DNA of 64,000 bases from Pseudomonas putida (GCF_001976065.1 NZ_MNAH01000004.1:250519-314518); one strand, 5' to 3'. Counted from the first letter of the stretch, positions 53,146 through 61,998 are shown. Notes: generated by a model not told the origin, from the letters alone. Made by a program: numbers and translations.

Positions 53146-53820
53146 ATGACCCAGGATCAACTCAAACAGGCCGTAGCCCAGGCCGCCGTCGACTTCATCC
53201 TCCCGAAACTCGATGACAAGAGCATCGTCGGGGTCGGCACCGGCTCCACCGCCAACTGCTTCATCGATGCCCTGGCCCAGCACAAGGGCGCCTTCGATGG
53301 CGCGGTCGCCAGCTCTGAAGCCACCGCGGCACGCCTCAAGGGCCACGGCATTCCGGTGTACGAGCTCAATACGGTCAGCGACCTGGAGTTCTACGTCGAC
53401 GGCGCCGACGAGAGCGACGAGCACTTGAACCTGATCAAGGGCGGCGGAGCGGCCCTGACCCGCGAGAAAATCGTCGCGGCCGTGGCCAAGACCTTCATCT
53501 GCATCGCCGACGCCAGCAAACTGGTGCCCGTGCTCGGCGCATTCCCGCTGCCCGTGGAGGTGATCCCGATGGCCCGCAGCCACGTGGCCCGCCAGCTGGT
53601 GAAACTGGGCGGCGACCCGGTCTACCGTGAAGGCGTGCTGACCGACAACGGCAACATCATCCTCGACGTGTTCAACCTGGAGATCACCAACCCGGTTGAG
53701 CTGGAATCGCAGATCAATGCGATCGTCGGCGTGGTCACCAACGGCTTGTTTGCGGCGCGCCCGGCGGATCTGCTGTTGCTGGGCACCAGTGAAGGCGTAA
53801 AAACCCTGCGCGCCCAATAA
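53146..53820 (+). CDS. rpiA: Ribose-5-phosphate isomerase A
   Basis: This 224-residue enzyme interconverts ribulose-5-phosphate and ribose-5-phosphate. VGVGTGSTANCFID is the phosphate loop, VDGADESDEHLNLIKGGGAALTREK holds the active-site Asp/Lys, and the length matches the family. ATG 53146 follows CCGGAGCCCGC; the in-frame upstream extension is not needed. It is divergent from ilvA, an arrangement conserved in gammaproteobacteria. Confidence 0.97.
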   Translation: MTQDQLKQAVAQAAVDFILPKLDDKSIVGVGTGSTANCFIDALAQHKGAFDGAVASSEATAARLKGHGIPVYELNTVSDLEFYVDGADESDEHLNLIKGGGAALTREKIVAAVAKTFICIADASKLVPVLGAFPLPVEVIPMARSHVARQLVKLGGDPVYREGVLTDNGNIILDVFNLEITNPVELESQINAIVGVVTNGLFAARPADLLLLGTSEGVKTLRAQ

Positions 53821-53832
53821 TACGCAATACCC

Positions 53833-53924
53833 TTGTAGGAGCTGGCTTGCCAGCGAAGAGGCCATCAAATCCAACATTGATGTTGAATGATCTGCCGCTA
53901 TCGCTGGCAAGCCAGCTCCTACAG
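53833..53924. repeat. REPIN, AGCTGGC family, with GATGTTGAATG inner word
   Basis: TTGTAGGAGCTGGCTTGCC and its inverted partner flank a loop with GATGTTGAATGATC. A second copy with the same inner word lies at 55930-56024. Confidence 0.88.
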
Positions 53925-53938
53925 GTTCGTGGTGTTGG

Positions 53939-54856
53939 TTAGGGTGGTGTTGGCTTTTTGAACACGTAAAACAGATTCGGCTCACTCACCAGGTACATCG
54001 TACCGTCGTCGTCCATGGCGATCCCTTCCGCTTGCGGAACAGTCTTTTGCAAACCCTGACGCCCCTTGTTCAACGACATGGTGCTCAGCGGTCGACCATC
54101 CACATCCAGTTCCAGAATCAGCCGCGACTCGTCGGACAACGCCAGCAAGTGCCCGCTGCGCTCGTCGTATTGCAGGCTCGACAGGTCCCGCACGAACATC
54201 CCGGCGTCGCGCTTGGGGTTGTTGATCACATGTACGGCGTAGGATTTTTCCGGATTGAAATGCGGGAAGCCGTGCACTTCGTAGATCAGCATCGGGTCGC
54301 GCTCCTTGGCCACGAACAGCCGCTTGCCCACCGAATCATAGGCCAGGCCCTCGAAACCCTTGTTGCCGCGCATGTGCACCCCGAGGGTCATCTGTTCCGC
54401 ATCCGCCGAATCGAGGAAGGTGGTGTCATCCTCCAGATGAATCTTGATCAGCCGTTGCTGGCGCTCGTCCGTGATCACATAGGTGTCGGCACTGATGAAT
54501 TCAACAGCCTCCGGATCACCAAAACCGACCAGCGCAATGCGGCGCAGGATCCTGCCGTCGAGGGACAGCTCGATCAATTCGGAGTTTTGATTGGTGACGG
54601 TGAACAGGCTTTTACGCACCGGGTCGTAGGTCAAGGCTGAAACATCGTCGTCCAGCCCTTCGATGACCTGCCCCTCCAACACCACCCGATACTGGTCCAG
54701 GCCGATGGACTGGCTGTTCATCGGCTGCCAGAGCGTGTGCAGGTTGAACCAGGCGCGCTCGAACAGGCGCAGATACTGACCGAACGCAATCAATACGCTC
54801 AGGGCAATCACCGACAGGAGCACAAGCAGGGGTTTGGGGCGGGCTAATCGACGCAT
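53939..54856 (-). CDS. SdiA-regulated-domain protein 1
   Basis: This 305-residue protein has an N-terminal membrane anchor (about residues 10-30) and a periplasmic beta-propeller of the SdiA-regulated family: YRVVLEGQVIEGLDDDVSALTYDPVRKSLFTVTN and KGFEGLAYDSVGKRLFVAKERDP are propeller strands. Its neighbour at 54951 is a paralogue. The function of the family is unknown; it may be a sugar- or phosphate-ester-binding or hydrolase-like propeller. Confidence 0.82.
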   Translation of the reverse strand: MRRLARPKPLLVLLSVIALSVLIAFGQYLRLFERAWFNLHTLWQPMNSQSIGLDQYRVVLEGQVIEGLDDDVSALTYDPVRKSLFTVTNQNSELIELSLDGRILRRIALVGFGDPEAVEFISADTYVITDERQQRLIKIHLEDDTTFLDSADAEQMTLGVHMRGNKGFEGLAYDSVGKRLFVAKERDPMLIYEVHGFPHFNPEKSYAVHVINNPKRDAGMFVRDLSSLQYDERSGHLLALSDESRLILELDVDGRPLSTMSLNKGRQGLQKTVPQAEGIAMDDDGTMYLVSEPNLFYVFKKPTPP

Positions 54857-54950
54857 TCAGGCGGGCTCAAATTCAAAACAGGCGGATGAGATATCACGCC
54901 TGCATGAACTGAAGCTTAATGGCCATTGGCCGCAAAGGACAATCGCGGGG

Positions 54951-55877
54951 TTATTTCTGTTTTTCGAAGCGGTAGAACAGGTTCGGCTCGCTCACCATGT
55001 ACAGCGTACCGGCCTCGTCCATGGTCACGCCTTCGGCCCGCGGGATGGTCTTTTTCAGGCCGTTGAAGCCACCCAGCAAGGTCATGAAGCTGACCTGCTC
55101 GCCTTTCTCGTCCAGCTCCAGCAACAGGTGGGAGTCAGCGGACAACACCAGGGTGTGGCCGGTCCGTGGATCGATGGCCAGGGCGGACAGGTTGCGGATG
55201 TCCAGCTCATCACTGGCAAGCTTTTGCTTGTCACCGGTGAGCACCTTGCCGTCGACTTTCCAGGTGAACAGCGCGGGCGGACGCTCTTCGCCGAGCAATA
55301 ATTGCTGATTGCGCGCATCCCAGGTGACGGCCTCGAAGGCCTTGTTCTGGTCTTTCGAAGGTCCGAGGTCGTACTTCGGATAATCAGCGATGTTCAGCTC
55401 GCGAGTGTTTGCATCAACCTTGACGAGGATCACCTGGTGGTCACGCTCATCAACAATGGCCAGCATCCCGTTGCCCAGCGCTGTCACCCCTTCAGGATTG
55501 CTCCAGCCCACCAACGGCATTTTGCGCAGTACATCGCCTTGCAGCGACAACTCGACCAGGAACGGGTTTTTGCCCATCACTGAAAACAGGGTCTTGGTCT
55601 GGGCATCGTAGGTGACGTCCGACGCTTCGTCCTTTTCCATGCCCGGCAGTGGCTTGGCGTCGATCACAGCACGGTAGTCCGGCAGCCAGACACTGCCCTG
55701 GCGCTCGGCAGGGCTTTCAAAACGCTCTTGCACCCAAAGCACGCCACGGTCATCCCAATGCATGGCAAACGCCAGGCCATAGGCGACGGCGACCAACAGC
55801 AACAGCCAGGAATACCAGCGCAGGGCAAAGCGCGAACGGCGGGCAGGTTTAAGCGAAGAAAGCGGTTGAGTAGCCAT
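54951..55877 (-). CDS. SdiA-regulated-domain protein 2
   Basis: This 308-residue paralogue of the protein at 53939-54856 has the same anchor-plus-propeller layout. Conserved features include KDEASDVTYDAQTKTLFSV, NKAFEAVTWDARNQQLLLGEERPP and a C-terminal RAEGVTMDEAGTLYMVSEPNLFY that is nearly the same in both. The two are separated by about 95 bases and are probably co-transcribed leftward. The duplication is fairly old, judging by divergence outside the motif blocks. Confidence 0.82.
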   Translation of the reverse strand: MATQPLSSLKPARRSRFALRWYSWLLLLVAVAYGLAFAMHWDDRGVLWVQERFESPAERQGSVWLPDYRAVIDAKPLPGMEKDEASDVTYDAQTKTLFSVMGKNPFLVELSLQGDVLRKMPLVGWSNPEGVTALGNGMLAIVDERDHQVILVKVDANTRELNIADYPKYDLGPSKDQNKAFEAVTWDARNQQLLLGEERPPALFTWKVDGKVLTGDKQKLASDELDIRNLSALAIDPRTGHTLVLSADSHLLLELDEKGEQVSFMTLLGGFNGLKKTIPRAEGVTMDEAGTLYMVSEPNLFYRFEKQK

Positions 55878-55929
55878 CAGGGCATGCGTTCCAGAGATTC
55901 AGGCTTGGGGTAATAGCACAACCGCAACC

Positions 55930-56024
55930 CCTGTAGGAGCTGGCTTGCCAGCGAAGGCGGCGTAACAGTCAACGAGGATGTTGAATGTCTGGGCCCCTTC
56001 GCTGGCAAGCCAGCTCCTACAAGG
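55930..56024. repeat. REPIN, AGCTGGC family, second copy
   Basis: CTGTAGGAGCTGGCTTGCCA and its inverted partner flank a loop containing GATGTTGAATGTC. The inner word matches the copy at 53833-53924. Confidence 0.88.
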
Positions 56025-56036
56025 GTTTTGTGTGGC

Positions 56037-56702
56037 TTAGCGAACGCTGCTGGTGAAGCGGCTGGCGCCGGGCAACTCCAGGACGATCTCGTCGCCGACA
56101 TTCAGCGGGCCGACGCCCACTGGCGTGCCGGTAAGGATCACGTCTCCGGCTTGCAGCGAGAAGCAGCCGGCCATGTGCTGGATCATCGGCACGATCGGGT
56201 TGAGCATCGCACTGCTGTTGCCATCCTGGCGAACTTCGCCATTGATGGTCAGGCGAATACCGATATCAGTCAGGTCGGCGAAGGTGCCGCCGGAAACGAA
56301 CGGTGCAATCACCGCCGCGCCGTCGAAGGACTTGGCGATTTCCCAGGGCAGGCCCTTGGATTTCAGCTCGGCCTGCTTGTCGCGCAGGGTCAGGTCCAGG
56401 GCCGGGGCGAAACCGGAGATGGCGTCGAGCACTTCTTCAACGCTGGGTTTGGTCGACAAAGGCTTGCCGATCAATACCGCGATTTCCGCTTCGTAATGCA
56501 CCGAGCCACGCTCGGTCGGAATGCTGAAACCGCCTTCCAGCGGCACCACACAACTGCCCGGCTTGATGAACAACAGCGGCTCAGTCGGCACCGGATTGTC
56601 CAGTTCCTTGGCGTGTTCGGCGTAGTTACGGCCGATGCACACCACTTTCCCCAACGGGAAGTGAATACGCGTACCGTCCACATACTGGTGCTGATAGCTC
56701 AT
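56037..56702 (-). CDS. Fumarylacetoacetate hydrolase family protein
   Basis: This 221-residue protein has the FAH fold: VVCIGRNYAEHAKEL at the start, metal-binding Glu in HYEAEIAVLIGKPL (E...E), and GDVILTGTPVGVGPL near the end. Such YcgM-like proteins are acylpyruvases or oxaloacetate decarboxylases. ATG 56702 is preferred because CAGGAGTCGGTA precedes it. It is 22 bases after the FAD oxidase gene and probably in one operon. Confidence 0.88.
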   Translation of the reverse strand: MSYQHQYVDGTRIHFPLGKVVCIGRNYAEHAKELDNPVPTEPLLFIKPGSCVVPLEGGFSIPTERGSVHYEAEIAVLIGKPLSTKPSVEEVLDAISGFAPALDLTLRDKQAELKSKGLPWEIAKSFDGAAVIAPFVSGGTFADLTDIGIRLTINGEVRQDGNSSAMLNPIVPMIQHMAGCFSLQAGDVILTGTPVGVGPLNVGDEIVLELPGASRFTSSVR

Positions 56703-56724
56703 TACCGACTCCTGTTTACTCAAT

Positions 56725-58119
56725 TCAAACAGCGAAAATCTTGCCCGGGTTCATGATGCCGTTCGGGTCGAACACTGCCTTGACGGCTTTCATGTACTCG
56801 ATCTCAACCGGCGAACGGCTGTAGGTCAAATAATCCCGCTTGGTCATGCCCACACCGTGTTCGGCGGAGATCGAACCGTTGTACTTCTCGACGGTTTCGA
56901 ACACCCACTTGTTGACGGTGGCGCACTTGGCGAAGAAATCGTCCTTGCTCAGGTTATCCGGCTTGAGGATGTTCAAGTGCAGGTTGCCGTCGCCGATGTG
57001 GCCAAACCAGACGATTTCGAAGTCAGGGTAGTGTTCGCCGACGATCGCGTCGATTTCCTTGAGGAATGCCGGGACTTTCGACACGGTGACCGAAATGTCG
57101 TTCTTGTACGGCGTCCAGTGGGAAATGGTTTCGGAAATGTATTCGCGCAACTTCCACAGGTTCTGCAGCTGGGTTTCGCTCTGGCTCATCACGCCGTCCA
57201 GCACCCAGCCCTGCTCCACGCAGTGCTCGAAGGTTTCCAGGGCGTGGTTGGCCACTTCTTCGGTGGTGGCTTCGAATTCCAGCAGCGCGTAGAACGGGCA
57301 GTCGGTTTCGAACGGCGCCGGTACGTCGCCACGGCCCATGACCTTGGCCAGGGCCTTGTCGGAGAAGAATTCGAAGGCGGTCAGGTCGAGCTTGCTTTGG
57401 AAGGCGTGCAGCACTGGCATGATCGAGTCGAAATCGGTGGTACCCAGGACCATCGCCGTCAGGTTTTTCGGCGCGCGATCCAGGCGCATGGTCGCTTCGA
57501 CCACAAAGCCGAGGGTACCTTCAGCACCGATGAACAGCTGACGCATGTCGTAGCCGGTGGCGTTCTTGATCAAGTCGCGGTTCAGCTCCAGCACGTCGCC
57601 CTTGCCCGTGACGACTTTCATGCCGGCCACCCAGTTACGGGTCATGCCGTAGCGAATGACCTTGATTCCGCCGGCATTGGTGCCGATATTGCCGCCAATC
57701 TGGCTCGAACCTGCCGAAGCGAAGTCCACCGGGTAGTACAGGCCCTTTTCTTCGGCCACGTTCTGCAGGTGCTCGGTGACCACGCCCGGCTGGCAAACGG
57801 CAGTTCGGTCGGTCAGGTTCACGTCGAGGATCTGGTTCATGTAGTCGAAGGACACGACCACTTCGCCATTGGCCGCTACCGCAGCGGCGGAAAGGCCGGT
57901 GCGACCACCGGAAGGCACCAGCGCCACCTTGTGTTTATTGGCCCACAGGACAATGGCCTGGACCTGTTCGGTGGTCTTGGGGAACACGATGGCGGTCGGG
58001 GCCGGAGCGAAATGCTTGGTCCAATCCTTACCGTAGGCATTCAGGGAGTCGGCATCGGTCAGCACCTTGCCAGGCTCAACCAGGGTCTTCAGCTCTTCAA
58101 TCAGGGCAGGATTGGTCAT
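56725..58119 (-). CDS. FAD-binding D-2-hydroxyglutarate dehydrogenase
   Basis: This 464-residue protein of the vanillyl-alcohol-oxidase type has FAD-binding ALVPSGGRTGLSAAAVAANGEVVV, SSQIGGNIGTNAGGIKVIRYG, and a C-terminal cap domain with HIGDGNLHLNI and AEHGVGMTKRDY metal/substrate motifs. It is divergent from serA; in P. stutzeri the same arrangement serves to oxidise the D-2-hydroxyglutarate formed by SerA, pulling serine synthesis forward. ATG 58119 gives the usual family start (MTNPALIEELK). It could alternatively act on D-lactate or glycolate. Confidence 0.85.
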   Translation of the reverse strand: MTNPALIEELKTLVEPGKVLTDADSLNAYGKDWTKHFAPAPTAIVFPKTTEQVQAIVLWANKHKVALVPSGGRTGLSAAAVAANGEVVVSFDYMNQILDVNLTDRTAVCQPGVVTEHLQNVAEEKGLYYPVDFASAGSSQIGGNIGTNAGGIKVIRYGMTRNWVAGMKVVTGKGDVLELNRDLIKNATGYDMRQLFIGAEGTLGFVVEATMRLDRAPKNLTAMVLGTTDFDSIMPVLHAFQSKLDLTAFEFFSDKALAKVMGRGDVPAPFETDCPFYALLEFEATTEEVANHALETFEHCVEQGWVLDGVMSQSETQLQNLWKLREYISETISHWTPYKNDISVTVSKVPAFLKEIDAIVGEHYPDFEIVWFGHIGDGNLHLNILKPDNLSKDDFFAKCATVNKWVFETVEKYNGSISAEHGVGMTKRDYLTYSRSPVEIEYMKAVKAVFDPNGIMNPGKIFAV

Positions 58120-58325
58120 CGACAGAACTCTCGAACAATTCATGGTCATCCTGAGAACGCTTCACGTCGCAGGAATGAGTGTTTAGCGGGGTGCATATGC
58201 TAGCATACCGACCCCGCAGCATAGTGCCCAAGGGCTGTTCTGCGGTGACGGCTTTCCTGCCGTGCGGGTCAGCTCCGGGCTGCTCCCTTTCCTGCCATTT
58301 TTCTCCGGGATACAGGTTTACGCAG

Positions 58326-59555
58326 ATGAGCAAGACTTCTCTCGATAAGAGCAAGATCAAGTTCCTTCTTCTCGAAGGCGTCCACCAATCGGCTGTCGAC
58401 GTCCTCAAGGCGGCGGGCTACACCAGCATCGAGTACCTCACAGGTTCTCTGCCGGAAGCCCAGCTCAAGGAAAAGATCGCTGATGCTCACTTCATCGGCA
58501 TTCGCTCGCGCACTCAACTGACCGAAGAGATCTTCGATCACGCGAAGAAGCTGGTGGCTGTCGGCTGTTTCTGCATCGGCACCAACCAGGTCGACCTGAG
58601 CGCTGCCCGCGAGCGCGGTATCGCCGTGTTCAACGCGCCGTACTCCAACACCCGCTCCGTTGCCGAGCTGGTGCTGGCCGAAGCGATCCTGTTGCTGCGC
58701 GGTATCCCTGAGAAGAACGCCTCCTGCCACCGTGGCGGCTGGATCAAGAGCGCGGCCAACTCCTTCGAGATCCGCGGCAAGAAGCTGGGCATCGTCGGCT
58801 ACGGCTCGATCGGCACCCAACTGTCGGTCCTGGCCGAAGGCCTGGGCATGCAGGTGTACTTCTATGACACCGTGACCAAGCTGCCACTGGGTAACGCCAC
58901 CCAGGTCGGCAACCTGCACGAACTGCTGGGCATGTCCGACATCGTGACCCTGCACGTACCGGAAACCGCTGCTACCCAGTGGATGATCGGCGAGAAGGAA
59001 ATCCGTGCCATCAAGAAGGGCGGCATCCTGATCAACGCCGCACGCGGCACCGTGGTCGAACTGGACGCCCTGGCGGACGCGATCAAGGACAAGCACCTGA
59101 TCGGCGCGGCCATCGACGTGTTCCCGGTGGAGCCACGCTCCAACGACGAAGAGTTCGAAAGCCCGCTGCGTGGCCTGGACAACGTTATCCTGACCCCGCA
59201 CATCGGTGGTTCCACCGCCGAGGCGCAGGCCAACATCGGCCTGGAAGTGGCTGAGAAGCTGGTCAAGTACAGCGACAACGGTACCTCGGTATCGTCGGTG
59301 AACTTCCCGGAAGTGGCCCTGCCGGCTCACCCTGGCAAGCACCGCTTGCTGCACATCCACGAGAACATCCCGGGTGTGATGAGCGAGATCAACAAGGTCT
59401 TCGCCGAAAACGGCATCAACATCTCCGGTCAGTTCCTGCAGACCAACGAGAAAGTCGGCTACGTGGTCATCGACGTAGACGCCGAGTACTCGGACCTGGC
59501 GCAACAGAAACTGCAACACGTCAACGGCACCATCCGTAGCCGTGTGCTGTTCTAA
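58326..59555 (+). CDS. serA: D-3-phosphoglycerate dehydrogenase
   Basis: This 409-residue dehydrogenase is of the SerA type: NAD fold KLGIVGYGSIGTQLSVLAEGL, catalytic Arg/Glu/His in RGTVVELDAL and ILTPHIGGSTAEAQ, and a C-terminal ACT domain (about residues 338-409) for serine feedback. It starts the phosphorylated serine pathway. ATG 58326 is chosen because the protein starts in the usual way (MSKTSLDKSKIKFLLLEG). The divergent partner encodes the D-2-hydroxyglutarate dehydrogenase. Confidence 0.97.
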   Translation: MSKTSLDKSKIKFLLLEGVHQSAVDVLKAAGYTSIEYLTGSLPEAQLKEKIADAHFIGIRSRTQLTEEIFDHAKKLVAVGCFCIGTNQVDLSAARERGIAVFNAPYSNTRSVAELVLAEAILLLRGIPEKNASCHRGGWIKSAANSFEIRGKKLGIVGYGSIGTQLSVLAEGLGMQVYFYDTVTKLPLGNATQVGNLHELLGMSDIVTLHVPETAATQWMIGEKEIRAIKKGGILINAARGTVVELDALADAIKDKHLIGAAIDVFPVEPRSNDEEFESPLRGLDNVILTPHIGGSTAEAQANIGLEVAEKLVKYSDNGTSVSSVNFPEVALPAHPGKHRLLHIHENIPGVMSEINKVFAENGINISGQFLQTNEKVGYVVIDVDAEYSDLAQQKLQHVNGTIRSRVLF

Positions 59556-59575
59556 GAACAGCTGGCAGCATTGAA

Positions 59576-59609
59576 AAAGGGAGCCCCTGCCAAGGGGCTC
59601 CCTTTTTTT
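59576..59609. terminator. Shared terminator of serA and the DUF4399 gene
   Basis: AAAGGGAGCCCC pairs with GGGGCTCCCTTT around TGCCAA. The T-tract for serA (59603-59609) is the A-tract on the other strand and includes part of the DUF4399 stop codon, so both genes end at the same hairpin. Confidence 0.95.
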
Positions 59610-60033
59610 ATTTCACGTTGACGGTAATCTTCTCCGATACGATTGGCGGATCGAAGGGCATGTGGCCGCTGTCGCCCAGCTCCAGCTGCAAGGTATGCTT
59701 GCCCGGTGTCAGTGTTACTTCAGCCTGGGTCTGCGCCTTGCCGAAGTGCAGGTGGTTGGCATCGTTGGGGATCGGCTGGCCGGCTGCCGGCAGTTCATCG
59801 ACATCGATCAACAGGTGGTGGTGACCGGTGTTCTTGGTGACATCACCCGCTGGCGCCAGCGAAATATCCTTGACGGCGAACTTGACCACGACAGTCTGCG
59901 GTACCGTTGCACCGTCTGCCGGAGAAACGATGGACACTTCAGCGCCCTTGGGCGCTGGCGTTGCAGCACTGGCCAGCACTGAAACGCCCATCAGCAGGCC
60001 AGCGAAAGCAGCACGTGACATAAAGGTTTTCAT
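59608..60033 (-). CDS. Secreted DUF4399 protein
   Basis: This 141-residue protein has a signal peptide (ending near VLASAATPAP) and one DUF4399 domain: VSPADGATVPQTVVVKFAVKDISLAPAG, GHHHLLIDVDELP and THTLQLELGDSGHMPF-like strands. The HHHLL motif suggests metal binding, but this is inference. ATG at 60033 follows GGAGAAGAGA. It is periplasmic and convergent with serA. Confidence 0.83.
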   Translation of the reverse strand: MKTFMSRAAFAGLLMGVSVLASAATPAPKGAEVSIVSPADGATVPQTVVVKFAVKDISLAPAGDVTKNTGHHHLLIDVDELPAAGQPIPNDANHLHFGKAQTQAEVTLTPGKHTLQLELGDSGHMPFDPPIVSEKITVNVK

Positions 60034-60168
60034 TCTCTTCTCCAGTTTTTCCGTAAAATTCACGTGACCATCACAACTTCATGGTCAATCGTTGTCGAAG
60101 GCACTCGACAACCATAGCAAAGCGAGCCTGATCCAGAGCGTCGCGATAATGATTTCAAAGGAGTGACC

Positions 60169-60753
60169 ATGCGTTTTCTGCCTGGCCTGATCTGCCTGCT
60201 ACCCCTTTTGAGCCCATTGGCTCATGCCGAACTGATTGATGACGTGAACGACCGCGGTGAATTGCGCATTGCCCTTGAGGCTAATACACCGCCGTTCAAC
60301 TTCAAGAAAGACGACAGCCTTACCGGCTTCGAAGTCGAATTGGGACAAATGCTGGCCAACGAACTGGAAGTGCGTGCCGACTTTGTCGTCACGGACGCCA
60401 GTGATCTGCTAGCCGGCGTGGAAAGCGGCAAGTACGACGTCGCCATCAACCACATTGCACAGACCCCGGCGCTAAAGGAACGTTTCGACTTCAGCGAAAC
60501 TTACCTGCAAACCAAAGCGCAATTGATCGCGCAGAAAGACGAGCCGCAATCAATCCTGCTGGTGCAGTCGCTGACGGAACAAAAGCCGAAAGCCAACCCG
60601 GTCGTCAACCTGGCGATTCCGTTTCAGAAGGGTAACCCGGCGTTTCACGCCAGCCTGGAAAGCGCGTTGCAGCGGATCAAGGACGATGGCCGCCTGCAGG
60701 CGCTGGAGCAGAAATGGTTTGGGGCGGAATCGGGGGCGACACCCAAGCCCTGA
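60169..60753 (+). CDS. Shortened family-3 solute-binding protein
   Basis: This 194-residue protein has a signal peptide (ends SPLAHAELI) and the beginning of an amino-acid-type binding protein (RGELRIALEANTPPFNF, LTGFEVELGQML, YDVAINHIAQTPALKERFDFSETYL). After QAQLIA-like residues the usual second lobe of 60-80 residues is missing and the sequence jumps to the C-terminal helix (LESALQRIKDDGRLQALEQKWFG). The frame is intact, so this looks like a settled lobe deletion. ATG 60169 follows AAAGGAG. A conserved pseudomonad arrangement, downstream of DUF4399 (divergent), is recalled but unverified. Confidence 0.75.
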   Translation: MRFLPGLICLLPLLSPLAHAELIDDVNDRGELRIALEANTPPFNFKKDDSLTGFEVELGQMLANELEVRADFVVTDASDLLAGVESGKYDVAINHIAQTPALKERFDFSETYLQTKAQLIAQKDEPQSILLVQSLTEQKPKANPVVNLAIPFQKGNPAFHASLESALQRIKDDGRLQALEQKWFGAESGATPKP

Positions 60754-60770
60754 ATTCGCGCAATAACCCT

Positions 60771-60859
60771 GTGGGAGCGGGCTTACTCGCGAAAGCGGTG
60801 TGTCAGGCCATATGATTGTCGGCTGACACTACGCCTTCGCGAGCAAGCCCGCTCCCACA
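60771..60859. repeat. REPIN between the binding-protein gene and the DUF523 gene
   Basis: GTGGGAGCGGGCTTACTCGC and inverted GCGAGCAAGCCCGCTCCCAC flank a loop with TGTCAG/CTGACA, itself an inverted pair. It sits between convergent genes. Confidence 0.87.
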
Positions 60860-60877
60860 TTGGTCCTGTGTTGGTAG

Positions 60878-61363
60878 TTAGTCGAGTGCTGCCAAGGATT
60901 CAGCAGCTTCGGCCAGTTCCAGCTCGCTGAAGACCTGGACGCCATGGCGCTTGAGCAGCGCCGCCGTCACACCCTCGCCACTGACCTTCACCCCACTGAA
61001 GGTCCCGTCATAGGTCAGCAGATTGCCGCAGGATGGGCTGTTGGCCTTGAGCACGGCTACGCGAATGCCGTGCCGTTGCACCAGCTCCAGCGCCTGACAA
61101 GCCCCGGACAGAAACTGCGCGCTGACATCCTCGCCCTCGGTGGTGATCACCGACGCCTGCCCGTCCAGCACTTCACCACCCTGCCCACCCGGAATTTCCG
61201 CTGCTGCCCGCGGCGTTGGCAGGCCACCGGCGACTTCCGGGCACAACGGCACGACCCGACCTTCGTCGAACCACTGCTGCAATAGATCGAACGGCCCACT
61301 GGCCCCACCGTCATAACGTACGCGGTGCCCCAGCAGGCAGCGGCTTACCAGTATTTTCTGCAT
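60878..61363 (-). CDS. DUF523 family protein (YbbK-like)
   Basis: This 161-residue protein has the DUF523 landmarks SRCLLGHRVRYDG, CPEVAGGLPTPR and KANSPSCGN, each with a conserved Cys, and may bind an Fe-S cluster or metal. The role is unknown. It ends the dioxygenase-DUF523 unit: the stop of the upstream dioxygenase gene lies two bases from this start. Confidence 0.88.
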   Translation of the reverse strand: MQKILVSRCLLGHRVRYDGGASGPFDLLQQWFDEGRVVPLCPEVAGGLPTPRAAAEIPGGQGGEVLDGQASVITTEGEDVSAQFLSGACQALELVQRHGIRVAVLKANSPSCGNLLTYDGTFSGVKVSGEGVTAALLKRHGVQVFSELELAEAAESLAALD

Positions 61364-61365
61364 GT

Positions 61366-61998
61366 TTAGAACGGCTCGTTGCCGCGACGCCGAAACCAGC
61401 CGGTCAACGACAGGCGCTCACGGTTCGCAGGCAGGACTTCATGGGGGACCTCCCCCGACAGGAACACCACCAGGCATCCACCGACGGGGTCCACATCGTA
61501 TTGCGCGTCTTCGTCCAGGTACATACGCAACTGACCGCCATGTTCAGGCAGCCAGGACTCATTGAGGTAAACCACAGCCGACACCATGCGCCGGTCGTCG
61601 TCACGAAAACGGTCGACGTGCTTGAGGTAAAAAGCCCCGGGCGGGTACATCGCGAAATGGCTCTCGAAATCCTCCAGCCCCAGGAACAGGCCACGGTTCA
61701 ACGCCTCGCGCAGGCTGTCCATCAATCCAAGATAGCTGTCGCAGACCTCGGCCTGGCCGGGCTCGATCCACTGGATATGATCGCCCCGAATCCCCTCGCG
61801 GATCTCCGACGTCGGCCCTCGTCCCACGGCGGCCGGGGCCAGTTCACCCTCGGCCGCACGTTTACGGCACTCGGCAGCCAGTGCTCGGGTCAGATCCTGA
61901 GACAGGAAAATATTCTGCTGCGACCAACCGCTGGCGGCCAGGTCATCGACGATTCGTAACAGCAGCGGGTGATCAGAAGGTATTTGCATGGCGCGCAT
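61366..61998 (-). CDS. 2-oxoglutarate/Fe(II) dioxygenase (prolyl-4-hydroxylase type)
   Basis: This 210-residue protein has the iron triad H127-x-D129 (HVDRFRDD) and H186, with R195 for 2-oxoglutarate (NRERLSLTGWF). The jelly-roll strands YLNESWLPEHGGQLRMY support the P4H family. ATG 61998 (MRAMQIPSD) has CAGGAATACT upstream; ATG 61989 is an alternative. Bacterial homologues can hydroxylate elongation factor Tu, but this is not inferable here. It is co-transcribed with the DUF523 gene. Confidence 0.87.
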   Translation of the reverse strand: MRAMQIPSDHPLLLRIVDDLAASGWSQQNIFLSQDLTRALAAECRKRAAEGELAPAAVGRGPTSEIREGIRGDHIQWIEPGQAEVCDSYLGLMDSLREALNRGLFLGLEDFESHFAMYPPGAFYLKHVDRFRDDDRRMVSAVVYLNESWLPEHGGQLRMYLDEDAQYDVDPVGGCLVVFLSGEVPHEVLPANRERLSLTGWFRRRGNEPF

